Origin: Onchocerca lupi
Taxonomy: Eukaryota > Nematoda > Chromadorea > Rhabditida > Onchocercidae
Assembly: GCA_028564675.1 (NCBI GenBank)
Contig: JAOVVO010000451.1
Coordinates: 1-64,000 of the forward strand
DNA length: 64,000 nt
Reading direction: 5' to 3'
Shown: one piece after another, positions 13,201 to 25,754 of the stretch
How the letters are laid out: each line of letters opens with the position of its first letter
Position numbering within the stretch: the first letter of the stretch is position 1
Made by a program: the position numbers and the translations under genes
The notes under the pieces: generated by a model
What the model saw: the letters and a program-made list of their open reading frames with translations, nothing else
Told to the model about the DNA's origin: nothing
The model's database searches: none

Positions 13201-16200
13201 CAATGGATTCGCGATTTGTCATCTAATCGAATTTCGCAGTTTCTCGATGTTCTACAGCTTGCTGTTTCGTGCTTCGAATTTAGATCATCTTTTTTCTGTC
13301 CTAATCAGGTACTAATCGGTTTTTTAAGCAATTAAATGATTCCAAGAACTAAAAGTTCCTGTAAATTTACTTTCCTGGGAGATGTATTAACGTAATTGTG
13401 AAATGATTGAATTGCATATTAGGAGATTGTAGTGTTTGTAGTGTATCACTGAGATCGTGGAGGAAATAAAAGACGAAGATAGTAATATCGAAGGCTCGTC
13501 GATCAAAGAGTTTAGTCGAAAAAAATTGCGTAATATGACCGATTCTGAAAATAATATTCGATGGCGTAAAGAAACCAAAGATTTACAAGGAAAAGATTCT
13601 TTGAAAAGTTGTGCTGGTAGTAGTGGTGGGCAGTCAAACGATGAACCCATCCGTAAGTTGTTACTCTTCGATATTAAGTTGTAATGTATTAATAGTTTTG
13701 TAATATACAAAAGTATCTCGAAGTTAAGCTAGTAATAATGGATTAGAAAAAACGAAGAATCATTTTTCAAAAATAATTCGTTTGATTTAGCAAATGACGA
13801 AGATGTTATACTTGAAGCAACTCTTTGCACTGAAATTCCATTAATAGTGCTGGATACGTTAGAAATAATCATACGTGTTGTGTCGGTTCTCAGTTCTGAT
13901 TATCTTTTTTATGTATTACCTTCCGTTTTGAAAGTATTGGTGAGTTTATCATTATTAATGATTTCTATAGTTCTGAATTATTTTTTGCTATTTTTTTCAT
14001 CAACTGTGAGGAGCGCATTCTTCATATTCCTGTACACTGTAGATGCACTGCAGAATTAGGAATTTCTTTTCTTAATATGTGAACGATGGATAAAGATATT
14101 ATCAAAATTCTTACTGCTGAAAAATTGAAACTTGAATTTCAAAATGAATAGAAAATGGATGAACAAAAGAGTTAGTAGTAATAGTTGAATATAACGTTTA
14201 TCATGAAAAAGAGATAATAAATTAAATAAGCTTTCCAACAAATTTTTTCAAGATGCATATTCTTGCTTGCAATCAGTCAGTACAAACTTTGGAAAGTGTT
14301 TTTGCAAGTCAACGTGCAATAGTCATGAAATATCCAGATTTGTTGTTTGAACAGGTAAATAATATATTTGCAAATACACAAGCTATATTTCGAATTAAGA
14401 ACTATTCAACATATAACTATATTGAGTAATTTCTTAGTTCGAAGTATAGTTGTTGCTATCATTGAACTCGAGCATTGATTGTTATAGTCACTTAACTCGA
14501 GATAATGATTGTTATTGGTTTCTTTATTCGAATCCTTTTCTTTGGATGCAGCTTTTATTCGTGCACGCTATATCTAACACATAAGTCTTGAGAATTATTT
14601 TGGTAAGTAACTAATGATGATATTGTTTACAGGAGACGGAACAGTGTAGTGAATTATGCCTTCATCTGTTAAGACATTGTGCATCCCGCTTGCCAGCTGT
14701 TCGTTCACAGGTTCTATTACAAATTTGAAGAAATATGAAGTGTTTAAATTTAAGTCAATTTGACCCTTAAAATTAACTATTGACTTCTAGGAGAATTTAT
14801 GGAATAATAATGGGATTCGAGTGCTATAATTCCTAACCACTAATGTAATATCGAGTATCAGATATTGTAGTTTTTAATTATTGAAATAATTTATGGAACT
14901 AGGAATAAATAATCTTACATGTAGAAAAAGTGGTAGATAATTCTCTCGAATATAGGAGATTTAAATGAATTTCGAATAGTTTTATCCGTAAGTATAACAC
15001 GTAACATCGAAAATAGTGAACTGAGCTGAGAATGATCGAATGAAATCTCTTGAAAGTGATATAAAAGATAAGTTCCTTCTGTGAAAGTTTGATCAAGATA
15101 TCGTGATATAAAATTGAATTTATTTTTTTGATTGAAAAGAATTTGTAGGCTGCAGCTTCTCTATACTTATTGATGAGGCAGAGCTTCGAATCAGGAACCA
15201 ATTTTTCGAAAGTTAAAATGCAAATTACGATGTCGTTGAGTACGTTGGTTTCTACGGGTACCAAACATGGTGACTGGATAAATGAAGATTGTTTACGTCA
15301 CAGTTTAAAAACCGTTCTGACATATTCGGAAACAGACGCTTTAATTGATTCGCAGCTACGCAACACTACTTTTTCAGAGCAGGTTAATTATGCAGAATAT
15401 CAATTCCGGATTTAAAATTTTTCAAGTTTTTTACGTAGTTTAGAATTCTTGGATTAAGAAAATATAAGAAATAGTTGCAGGTAAAAGATCTCGTCTTCAA
15501 TTTGCATATGATATTATCGGACACGGTGAAAATGAAAGAATACACTAATGATTTTGAAATGCTAATAGATCTCATGTATCGCGTCGCGAAGGGATATCAG
15601 AACAATCCAGATCTTAGGTAGCATTATTTTCCAGTGCTACTAGAGCACATTCTTACTTCATTGATTCGACTAATCAGTTATTCTGTATGTCGTATATGAT
15701 TGTGGCAGACAATTGTAAATATTTTCTGAAAAAAAAAGCGTGCAAATCGTCAAACTATTCCGTCTAGTCCATGATTTTGTTGGTATTATTCAGATCATTC
15801 TGATAAATACTATGATATCTTCCATTCCATATCTGGACTGATTGTAAATTCTTCATTTTTTTTCTACATTCTTTGAAATTAACTTTTGTTTTGAAATACA
15901 TAATAATCTTGAAAATGTAATATTTGCAGATTGACATGGTTGATAAATATGGCGAATAAGCATTCAGTCCGTAATAATGCAGCAGAAGCTGCACAATGCA
16001 TGTTGCATGCAGCCGCTTTAGCTGCTGAATATATTTCAATGCGTGAGTATGATGTGTTTGTACCTAAAGGTGCTGCTGCTTTCGTGGCCATAAGTGACAA
16101 TATTCTCGAGGAAAGCGCTGTTTCGGATGATGTTATTAGGTAATACTTTTTACTTAATCAGAAAAAATTTCCGGTCCATATCTTAAATTTATAATTCAAG

Positions 16201-19082
16201 GATCAATTTTCCGGTGGGTTATCAGGATTTTTTTTTTCCTCTTTCAAAATTTTCTGGAAGATGAAAAGAGTTCGTCAACAGAATAGATGTTCATTTGAAT
16301 GAACTTTTAGTCCCGACGAAGAAGGCATTTGTGAAAGTCGTCATTTCACACAAAATGGTTTAGTACATTTGGTGGAGAAAACGGCTCAGTTTATGGAGAA
16401 GGCTCAAATGTATGAATCAATGATACAACTCTATAAGGTCATTAAGTGTTTCTACAGTTGCATTGAAACGAAACCTTTTTTAGAAATAAAATTTTAACTG
16501 TATTATAAAATTTTTGAAGTTCCATACAAAATTTTCATTTTGACAACTTTTGTATATCAGATAATAACACCAATTTTGGAAGAAAATCGTGATTATCGGC
16601 AGTTAGCGCAAGTACATAATTGTTTGAGTCAAGCACTTTCACGTATTGAGCCAACTATATCAGTGATTGAAGATATTGCCGATGCATGGTATTCGCCTTT
16701 ACCGAGGTATATACCAAGGAATTCCAAATTCATTCATTCATTCTAGAATATTTAGTTTTTAAAAAATATGATGGTGATGTTAACTGTACAATGTGCAATA
16801 CTATTCTCTAAGTATTTTTTTTTCTTTGTGTAAATAGGTTTGAATATGCATCAATATAATTTTTTACTCAAATAATATTTGTTAGAATTATGGATGTTTA
16901 TAATTGTATAATGTTAAATCCGCCATTGAAAACAACATTTATGAGAAAATCTTTGAGACTAATATAATTATATTTCTATTGCAGTCTGGAAGGTTCAAAA
17001 ATTTCTGTTCAGAAATTCTCCACCTCTGTTGTCAGCGAATTTTGAAAATTTTTTTGTTGAAATTTCAGTGCCGACAAACGTTGTTTTGGCACCTATTTCC
17101 GGGTGGGTTTTTATGGCAGCCGTTTTGGTGATTTAGATGGTGTCGAATTCATCTACAAAGAACCGGCAATTACGAAGTTGTCGGAAATCAGCCATCGTTT
17201 GGATGTTTTTTACGCAGATCGTTTTGGGAAGGGAATTGTGGAAGTTATTAAAGATTCAAACATTGTATGTTTCCCATCTATTGATTAATTTTAAATAATA
17301 ATATTGTTCGAACGTTAAAATTATTATACGAAAAGATCAACAAAGCTGTTTCAATTAATGATTGAAATCGATCTTTAGGTTGACCGAAATCGTTTGGATT
17401 CTACGAAAGCCTATTTGCAAATCACATATGTAGAACCGTATTTGGAGAATTGGGAACGACGTCGTCGTCCGACTTATTTCGAGAGAAATCACAAGTTATA
17501 TCGATTCGTTTATGCAACACCATTTACGAAAGATGGTCATGCCCACGGTGATTTGAAAGATCAGTACAAAAGACGAACTGTGCTCGCCACGCAATATTGG
17601 TATTTAATGAGAACATTTTTCAAATTTATATCTTTGATTTGAGATACTTAAACATGGCAATCTATGTAAAAGTTCCATGCAGATCAAAAAGAAGACATTT
17701 ACTGTATATTCGATAAGTAGAACACAGAAGAAACGAACCGCGAACTTTAATTAAACATGATGTTTTGAGGGTGACAAAAAAGATTGTTAAAATCTTTTAT
17801 GAAACTCGCATGCAGTTTTCAATCGTTACTTGGACCGCAAAAAGCGCTGAAAGAATTTCTTTTAAATTTGTCTTTTGAAAATTTCTTTTTTCCTTAAATG
17901 ACTGTTTTTTTTTTTCTCATCTCCAGTTTCCCATATGTAAAAACACGCCTTCGAGTAGTGAATCGTGAACAAATCATTTTGACGCCAATTGAAGTTGCAA
18001 TTGAAGATGTCCAAAAACGAACCCGTGAATTAGCTGCTGCCATTGCGCAAGATCCACCAGATGCTAAAATGCTTCAAATGGTGCTGCAAGGTTGCATTGG
18101 CACTACTGTAAATCAAGGTCCTATAGAAGTGAGTCAGACAGCTTTATAAACTACTAAAATATTAATGAAAGTATATAAGCAATATGCTGAAAAAGTCTCG
18201 ATTGGATTTTTAGATTCGAAAATTTTTTTTAAAATTTTGATATATTTTTTAATCTAATAATACTTTTTTATAATATGTTTCTTTTTTAATAGGTTAGTAG
18301 ATGAGAACATATCCTTGTTTTCTTTGTCATTTTCAGTAATAATTTCATGAGTTTCTTTCTTTTTGAAGGTTGCCAACGTATTCCTTACAAATATAGTTTT
18401 GGATGAACGTGGCAAACCGATAGATAAATTCCAAAATAAACTTCGCTTATGTTTCAAAGATTTCTCGAAGAAATGTGCTGATGCTCTTCAGAAGAACAAA
18501 AAGCTTATCCAGGCTGATCAGCAGGCTTATCAGGTTGATTTGCTGAATTTTCTTGTTATTTTTTTCTTTTTCTTTTTTTTTTTTCTTGATGAAATGAGTA
18601 ATTCTTTTTTTTAGATACTTCTCCATCATCAAACTGTGTTGTTTTTTTAATATTTTCTAATATTTTTTGATGCTTTCATTTATAAATATGGAAGATTACT
18701 TTTACTGTTATTATTATCAGGACTGATCAATTATTAGATAATTGGTACTACTGTAAATGGGATATTTTTTCTTGATAATATGATACCAGCGAGCTAATGA
18801 TTACTAATGATTTAATGACGACAATTTTAATTGGTCTGCTCGACATTATTCGTCATTCAACCTATTCCATTCCTATGATGAATCATTTGAGTAGAGTTTC
18901 ACAAGATATTTCAATTTTTTACGAAATTTTAGAATGAACTGCAAAAAAATTATATCGAATTTACGAAACGAATGGCACCGATTGTTGGCATCCGTAAAAA
19001 TAGGTGTTCTGAAGCACATGCATTAAAAGTCATGCATGCAGCTGCTGTTGCTGCTGAGCTTGGACCGGTTACTTCAGTATGA
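1286..19082 (+). CDS. DOCK7: DOCK-C family (DOCK6/7/8-like) Rho-GTPase exchange factor
   Basis: Dedicator-of-cytokinesis GEF that loads Rac/Cdc42-type GTPases in neurite and cytoskeletal signalling at the cell cortex. About 44 exons join in phase into about 2,200 residues; human DOCK7 has about 2,140. The start ATG at 1286 lies in a 53-nt exon reading MSSQGTGGQRSFALKRNK, and FALK plus the following TAADVRRHI resemble the vertebrate N-terminus. Main exons: 1286-1338, 1560-1662, 2195-2301, 2432-2524, 2700-2910, 3985-4129, 4369-4475, 4689-4769, 5123-5194, 5450-5599, 5687-5918, then 7010-7152 through 18369-18533 and a terminal exon 18933-19082 (TGA). The membrane-binding DHR1 (C2-like) domain is at 7482-8603 (NLLYVYP, GKSS, LLFTFFH). 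The catalytic DHR2 domain is at about 16311-19082 (RVGFYGSRFGDLDG, YKEPAITKLSEISHRL, ITYVEPY, NKLRLCFKDF). Junctions around 5918-6407 are uncertain: a 36-nt exon (6048-6083) and an exon ending near 6239 fit the phase. The acceptor before 7482 is anomalous (see findings). The sequence matches the DOCK6/7/8 subgroup better than DOCK1 or DOCK9. Confidence 0.95.
11225..11524. repeat. Two partial copies of the 681-868 element in a DOCK intron
   Basis: Within the intron 11060-11739, segments at about 11225-11330 and 11405-11524 each contain the TTCGAATGCAAC-like core, then ATTTCAAATCAGTCGGT or a close variant. The second ends with the same AACATTTACATTTTTATTTAT terminus as the 681-868 element. Just upstream, 11180-11198 is a perfect small hairpin (CTGGAGT...ACTCCAG) followed by AGCTAGTCCG. 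The first copy has a different hairpin (CCATG...CATGG) at the same place before AGCTAGTCTG. Confidence 0.55.
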
Positions 19083-22079
19083 TACAAGTAAAGCAACTTT
19101 TCAAATCTTAAATTTCTTTGTTTTTTTTTTCTTGTTTAACATTCTTTATTTTATGCTTTTGCTAACTGGAAGAACTAAATTACATAATTAAAAAACGATA
19201 AACTATGTTGTTGGCTTTACATAGGTTCCAGTTTTTTACACATCCTTCATTGATGAGTTTTTTCTTTATCATCATCTCTTTTGACTTTTTTTACATGGTT
19301 TTAATACAATCATGTCGCAGTTTTCAGTTCTGTTCAATTGTTAACTTTTCTTCATTCAGTTGTTAACTTTCTTGCATCGGATAGAATATTCAGATCAAAT
19401 TTTGCATACAACCAGAATTTACCTGGCTGATGTTTTTAGGATTTTCAATTTTTTGCATCTTTTTTTCTTTTTCATTTAAATTTAGACCTGGAAGATTTCT
19501 AGCTTTACTTGTACTGATCTTTAAATTTAGCTCTCGCATTATTCAATATCTCAGTCTGGTTCAAAAAAAAAAAAAAATGAATAAATTTTTGAAAGATTTC
19601 ATACTAAATAAGATATCAATCGATTTCTTATAAAACATTAAAATCAAAAGGTTCCACCTCCTTTCTGTTTGTTCACTTTATTTTTTTAATTTCTAAGCTG
19701 TTATTCTTTTTTATTATAACTTTTCCTTATTGCATTATCGAATTGTCATGTATTAAGAAAATTTTGATTAATAGTAATGTAGCGCCAATTACCACATTTT
19801 CTTTATTCTCGCTCTTTTTTTGCTTAGATTCCTCAATGCAGAAGATTTCCGAACAATAGTTTGCACTCTCGCCAAATAAGTCAATTAAATAGTTTTCTGA
19901 AATAAAGAATAGAGTTTGGCATTTAAGATTTCTATTAAATTAATTTTTCAAAGAAAGTTTAATTAGGTTCTCCTCTTTTTAAATTCATTCCAGCAAATAC
20001 ATATGTCTATTCAGGAAATTGCTTCCTTTAGTGATTTTTTTATGCAAGTCCATTTTCATCGAATATTTGATTATTTGGTTCTGTATCGCAAATTTTAATG
20101 AATATTTGAAACTTGAATTTTTATGAAATAGTCATAAAATAGGCCTGACATGTGCACAGTGTGTATATTTGTAGAGTGTATGCCAGCTTTCCTTTTTCCA
20201 AATATGAAGAGATTAGTAGATTTAAGTTCACTTTGCTTTATGAACTTATCAGATCGTGGTTTCTTGGCAGGAATTACTTTTTATTAGTTAACTTAAACTG
20301 TGGTTTTCAAATTAAGATGAAGATTTTTCTTAAATTTTTCGCGAAAATTCTCATGTACGACAGCAAAGGCTAAAATTAAAATGAAAGTCAAATTAGAATT
20401 CGGATTTGCGATTTCGTCAAAATTGAGAGTTGAAGCAATAAAAGAAAAGAAAATCATGATTAAGGATTGAAATTAAAATAAGTGCTATTTCTTTTGGAGA
20501 ATAAATCCTTTTAAGAGAGAAATTTATCCTTTCTTCAACTGTTCTGCACTGTCGCTGAAATCGCGAGGATAAAAGAAGAAAATCAGTAATTCCTTTGTTT
20601 TAAATTTGAATTGCATATTTGATGTAGTTGATTTTGAAATCATTTTTTGTCTATCAAGTTAATGAGCTTTAAAAAAGATCTCTTTCATCATGTGCTAACC
20701 AAAAGCGCAATCTCATGCGCTAACAAAGGCACATGTTCCCGAGACAACAAAGGATCTTTCTTGTTTTTACAAAATGATACCAGGATCCTCCATCACGAAG
20801 AAGATGAGGGTCCTGAGTACAAAATTCATTTCAACGAGTAAGCTGCCGTGAGCTCGGTCGGGTGGTCCAGCTCGTGGTATATCAATTTTTTTCTTTGCTT
20901 AACCCTATCTCCCCTTTTTTTTTGTATTATAATTTCTTCATGCAATTGTCCTTTGATATTGTCGAAATTGTATTGTTGATGTAATTGTTGAAATAATTGC
21001 TGCCTACGTTGATCAACAAATTAATCATAATAAAGGTTTAATTACCCAAGTTTGAGGTTCGTTTCCAAGTGAGTGAACACCAAAATTGGAGAAACTGTGA
21101 GAACTGAGGAACAGAATTCAATGTATCATTTTTTTCGCGATCAGAAAGAAAGAGCGACAGCGCGATTCAATTTTATTTTTATTTAATACAATCATAGATG
21201 TAGAACAAGGTCAAAAGATGTCATATGAATGAAATTTATCACCATTGGCACATTGATATTTCATGAATTAGTAAACAAAATTATGTCACGAGAATAACTG
21301 TTCCTAATGCAGTTTTATTTCTTGTAATTTTGAATGTAATTTCATTTCCTATAATTTCTTTCTTAATTTTCATGCTTTGAATAATATAGATAAATTTAAG
21401 AATTTTCGTGAACTTTCCAACCATTTGAGAATCTTATGCATTTAAAGGTTTTTGGTATAATTTTATTTTTGAAATAGGCTTGTAATTCCTTTTTTAAATA
21501 GACTTGTAATTCCAAAGTGTTCATTTTTCTCAGAAAGATAAGCATGACTTTAAAATGGTGAATCAAATTGAAAATAATGTTAAAATTTTTCACTGTCAGA
21601 TCTGTATTATAAGTTTCAGCTGAATCAAAATATTGCACATAAAAATTGAAATGTTTCTAGAGAATTTTATTATTTTCAGAAATGCAAAATATTATTTGAA
21701 ATGTGTTGCGTAATATTACAATTATATTTATGAAAATCGGTGCATAAGAAATTCACGTTCTGTCCTTTTGCTTTTTCTTGTTGAAATTATCAATTTGATT
21801 ACAGAAATAACTTCTGATTCTACAATCTCCAAAAACCGACTGAAAAGCTTCATGAGGATTTATTTAATTTGTGGAATGACCATAACAGTCATCGCCTAAC
21901 AAGAACTAAACTAAAATATTCCCATTTAATCTCTAATTCTTTATTGTTAATTTACATAAACATCGCTAAAAAATGAGATCAAATTCGTAAAAATTTTAAA
22001 GACCAGTTATTTTGAAATTCTCGCCATGAATCTTGGCTATGTGCTGCATTGAATGTATTGGGATCAGCTTTACGGCATT
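19083..22079. other. 3' flank of DOCK and spacer before the receptor cluster
   Basis: This is AT-rich and no confident gene is visible. AATAAA hexamers on the + strand at 19580-19585, 19901-19906 and 21029-21034 are candidate poly(A) signals for DOCK or for a downstream transcript. A locally less AT-rich island at about 20690-20880 contains a short open frame ending at 20841 and the sequence GAGCTCGGTCGGGTGGTCC. It is discussed under findings. Confidence 0.45.
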
Positions 22080-23640
22080 CTATAAGTACGGAAATTTCCT
22101 GAACTGTCTTCCGAATTTGTTTCGATATTTCGTGCTGCAATAACAATTTTTATAATTATCAGTCAATATTCTTATTAGTTGTTGAAGATATTATTAATAT
22201 TTCCAACGCAATATTTCAGCATTAAGATCTTCCTTCTTGAGTATGACAAGATATTTCTATTAATTTTAACAAATATTCCTGCATAGCATATCATATAAAA
22301 TTTCATCATTTCGGGAAATTCGAAGAGTAATGTCAAGAAATAGATCATCATAAATGGTAACTGTCCTAATCCAATAAATGCCACAATTATTTTCAGTAAT
22401 TGTAAAAGCTCGAAGTTTTTCGATGCTGAAATTGGAAATCGCTTAACACTATGGCAACTATTTCAGTTATATGATCAATTAAATTTTCATAAAATCTTTA
22501 ATAGAATAATACTAACATAGAGGTGATAACGGTCCAGCTGAATAATGAAAAAACAAGACAAGGGAAATTTATAGTACCATGAATACATTATGGAATATTT
22601 CGGGCCAACATCGTTCAGGTTAGTATTTATTTTATTGGTCAGTTAAATAACTCATTTGTTTTAATTTTCGTAATGATTCGGCTCAGTATTGCATAAACGA
22701 TAATTGTTCCTAAATTAATAAGAGTTAATGAAATGTTCCAAATTAAACGTGATTAATTGCTGTAAACTGCTACCAAAAACAGATTACTTTTGCGCTGCAA
22801 ATGAAATGGATAGATATCAAGATAATTAAGAAAATGAAATAGGAAATGGAGGGTTTAATATACATTCCGAAAATTCAAAGACCAAACATCTTATGTGTTT
22901 TTCTTTAAACTGTTAGCGTTGTTGCTAAGAAATTTTGAGATTTGTCCTTTTTTTATTTCTACAATAAGACTTCAAATTTATTTTCTGTCATATTTTTTAT
23001 TTTTCAATCTTTTATTTCTCTATTTTCCCAAATATAGAAAGAAATTAATCTCATTTTTTCCACATCACTCAACAGAAAACGAAGCAAAAAAGTTTTCATC
23101 ACTGGTAATTACCAGTAATTGTAAACCTAAAAAATGTAACTTATACATTGTTTCCATCACTTATTAAAATCACTATGTGCATAGCGACTGCATAAAGTAC
23201 AGCTGATAAAGTCATTACCTGGATATGCAATTTCTCTTTCATTTTTCTATATCTGCAAATGATAGTAATAGTTTTTATTCAAAAATATATTCGTCTTCGG
23301 AAGAAAGGTGCAAATAATTTGGTGTCATCATTTGAGAAATGTAACTAGCTGCCATCGGCAGAAAAGTTGAACTTACTTATTCCATCGAATATTTACCTTA
23401 AAGGTTTTAAAATGGCGACAATTCGATTCAAACCAATAGGAAATAATACAATTATTGCAAACTTTAATTGGATATTAATTGTATCCAAATGTATGTCCGT
23501 AGAGATAGGAAAGTAATTTCGATGAAAATAAAGTATGCAAATGGTATGTAGCCAATTTGATGAAGAATGTGACCAAGTGCATTCAGATGCTATACATATA
23601 TTATTAGCATAATGCGAATGCCTAGAATTCATATGAATTT
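22080..23640 (-). pseudogene. Srsx chemoreceptor pseudogene (left copy)
   Basis: Decayed paralogue of the intact Srsx gene at 25755-31861. Recognisable pieces in minus-strand order are a TM2/TM3 exon at about 23393-23640, a TM4 exon at about 23135-23260, a TM5 exon at about 22640-22795, a TM6/TM7 exon at about 22290-22430 and a C-tail exon from about 22131 down. Lesions: an extra base early in the TM2 exon shifts the frame until a loss of about 7 nt restores it, and the usual GVDR motif reads GLNR. One base is missing in the TM5 exon, giving an early stop. About 46 nt including the donor are lost after TM7. The C-tail stops at 22080-22082 after STKYRNKFGRQFRKFPYL. The TM1 exon is absent; alignment with the intact copy stops at its expected position near 24020. 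Confidence 0.85.
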
Positions 23641-25754
23641 TAAGAATCCCAAAATTATTTCGCACTTTGGAATTTGAGATTTTTGAGATTTAATATTTAC
23701 TACAAAAGGTTGAAATTTTTAATTGTTAACTATTCATTTCATATACAAATATATGCTTATGCGCTCATCTCTCTCTTTGCTTTTGAAACATTCTCTGAAT
23801 CTTTGAATTTTTTCCAATCTTGAACGATTTTACGGTATTCTGAAGTGTGAATTAATTAAGCTATCATATTTGATTTATGCCTCACTTTTTTTAAATTTTA
23901 TGCAAAAGTTGAGGAATGGTGTGAAGGCTAATAATCAAACTGTTATTTTTGATCAAATGATCACTAGTGATCAAAAAATACTTATAAATATTTAATCAAT
24001 CTATGACATACTTGTTCTGAATCATCCAATGCTTGATGCTATTCGAAATAACTGGCCATTTGCGATAATATTCAAATGAAGGAATCAGAAATTGAAATAA
24101 ATTCTGGCATATTTATTGATTTTACGATAACACTTATTTGATATAATAATGCAAAACAAAAATAGCTTGCAATTTAAGTATCCTCAAAAGATTATGCCGC
24201 TTAGATGAAGATAGATTATACTTTCAATTAGCAAACTACTGCATGTCATCTTCTTGTGAAGTCATCGCCAATTGTAGCAAGGAAAGAATTTTACCGTGAC
24301 AATTATTTAGCCATTTTTATTAATTCATTTACCGGTTAAGCTTTCAGTAATGGAACTTTTTTAATATAAAAAAAGAATAAAAGTTTCTTTTATATTTTAA
24401 ATTTTTTCATTCGAGGAAACTATAATATGTCAAAATTTTATGCTCTCTTAAATCATTTCTGAAATGCATTATTTTGCAATGTATAAATACACATACTAGG
24501 AATTCAAGTGAAACATCTGCTGACTTTGCATGAAATATAGACATTGTGAAATGTAAAAATGTATCAGTTCATATGAAAAGGAAGAATGTAATTGTGGTTT
24601 TATATTGTCGTATTTTATTTAAATAAGTATAAGTTTCTTATCTCAGCTAAATGTTTGATATGAAAAATATCAGTCATGGCATTAAATTTTCTGTGAATTC
24701 TTACATAATTTATATTTGTTCAAAATATCAAATCAGCAATCTTTTTTGATATTTACTATCATCTTTTTTTTTTTTTTACAAAAAATAAGCCTTAGCACGA
24801 CTTTTCGAAATGTTGCCTATTTTAAACGAATTTCATTTCAAAACGATGAAGTAAAAAAAAAGAGATAATAGTGTTAACCGATAAATGCTTATTGCAAACA
24901 TAAATAACCACAACTACTGTAGAAGCATCGCTCATACATTAATTTGATAATGAGCCAAGTATTGGCTGTCTAAAGGTAGGATACAGTGAAGAAAGTCATC
25001 CGCGATTTATGCATGATATTTCGATCATGAGATACGCTACCTTTTCGGCTGCCTCGCCATCGCTTCTAGGCAGTAAAGTCAGTAAACTCTAAAGTATTTC
25101 AAAAGATTGGGCTAAATTGTTTGGACTCTGCTATAATCCAAGCTACATGCTTTAATATAAGAACTTTATATTTAAAATTACTGAAATAATTTATCTCCTT
25201 TTTGTCAACCGATTTACATCAATATGTTTCCTAACATGGTTGCCCAGAAAAATAAAACAACCGTTGTCTTCTGTAAAATCATCCCGAAAAATAATATGCA
25301 GCAAATCATATTATATCTCATGTTCTGACGAATTTTATGTACGGTAGTCAGTCTAATCGAAAAAGCCAGAGAGTCAAATCTAAATCAAACCATTTGGTCT
25401 ACTGAATGATCGTTTAGATGACAGTTGATAGATGCTATTCAGTCACAAATTTACAAAATGTAAATAGAAAATAGTCTGAATTCTAAACACTGACTTGATA
25501 TATATGCTAAACCATCTGGCCAATCATCTTTATTTCGTCGAGTTGCAATTAGTATCATCACATAATGCGAAAAATAATCAAAAAGAAAATGTGCCTAAAC
25601 TGTTATCCAAACAATTTGCCTTAAATAGTAATACAAATTCACTGAACGTTTGAATAAATTTTGACACTAATGATACAGTATAGCCAGCCTTGCAATTGTA
25701 ATGATAGATAATCCACGATATGCGGCTACTGGATATAGACTATTTACCATTCCA
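23641..25754. other. Duplicated upstream flank of the left receptor copy
   Basis: No gene is visible. The segment aligns by eye with 31400-34430 upstream of the intact receptor. Examples are the shared AGATTATGCCG block (24191 versus 32662), the CCAATTGTAGCAAG block and the CTAGGCAGTAAA block (25065 versus 33908). It is therefore part of a segmental tandem duplication rather than unique intergenic DNA. It lacks the foldback insertion found in the partner segment. Confidence 0.6.

Noticed and set aside
13847..14059. Open frame extending the DOCK exon past its donor
   Set aside because: The frame matches DOCK only to 13939 (LKVL); beyond the GTGAGT donor the residues are intron translation, and the next homologous exon begins at 14253.
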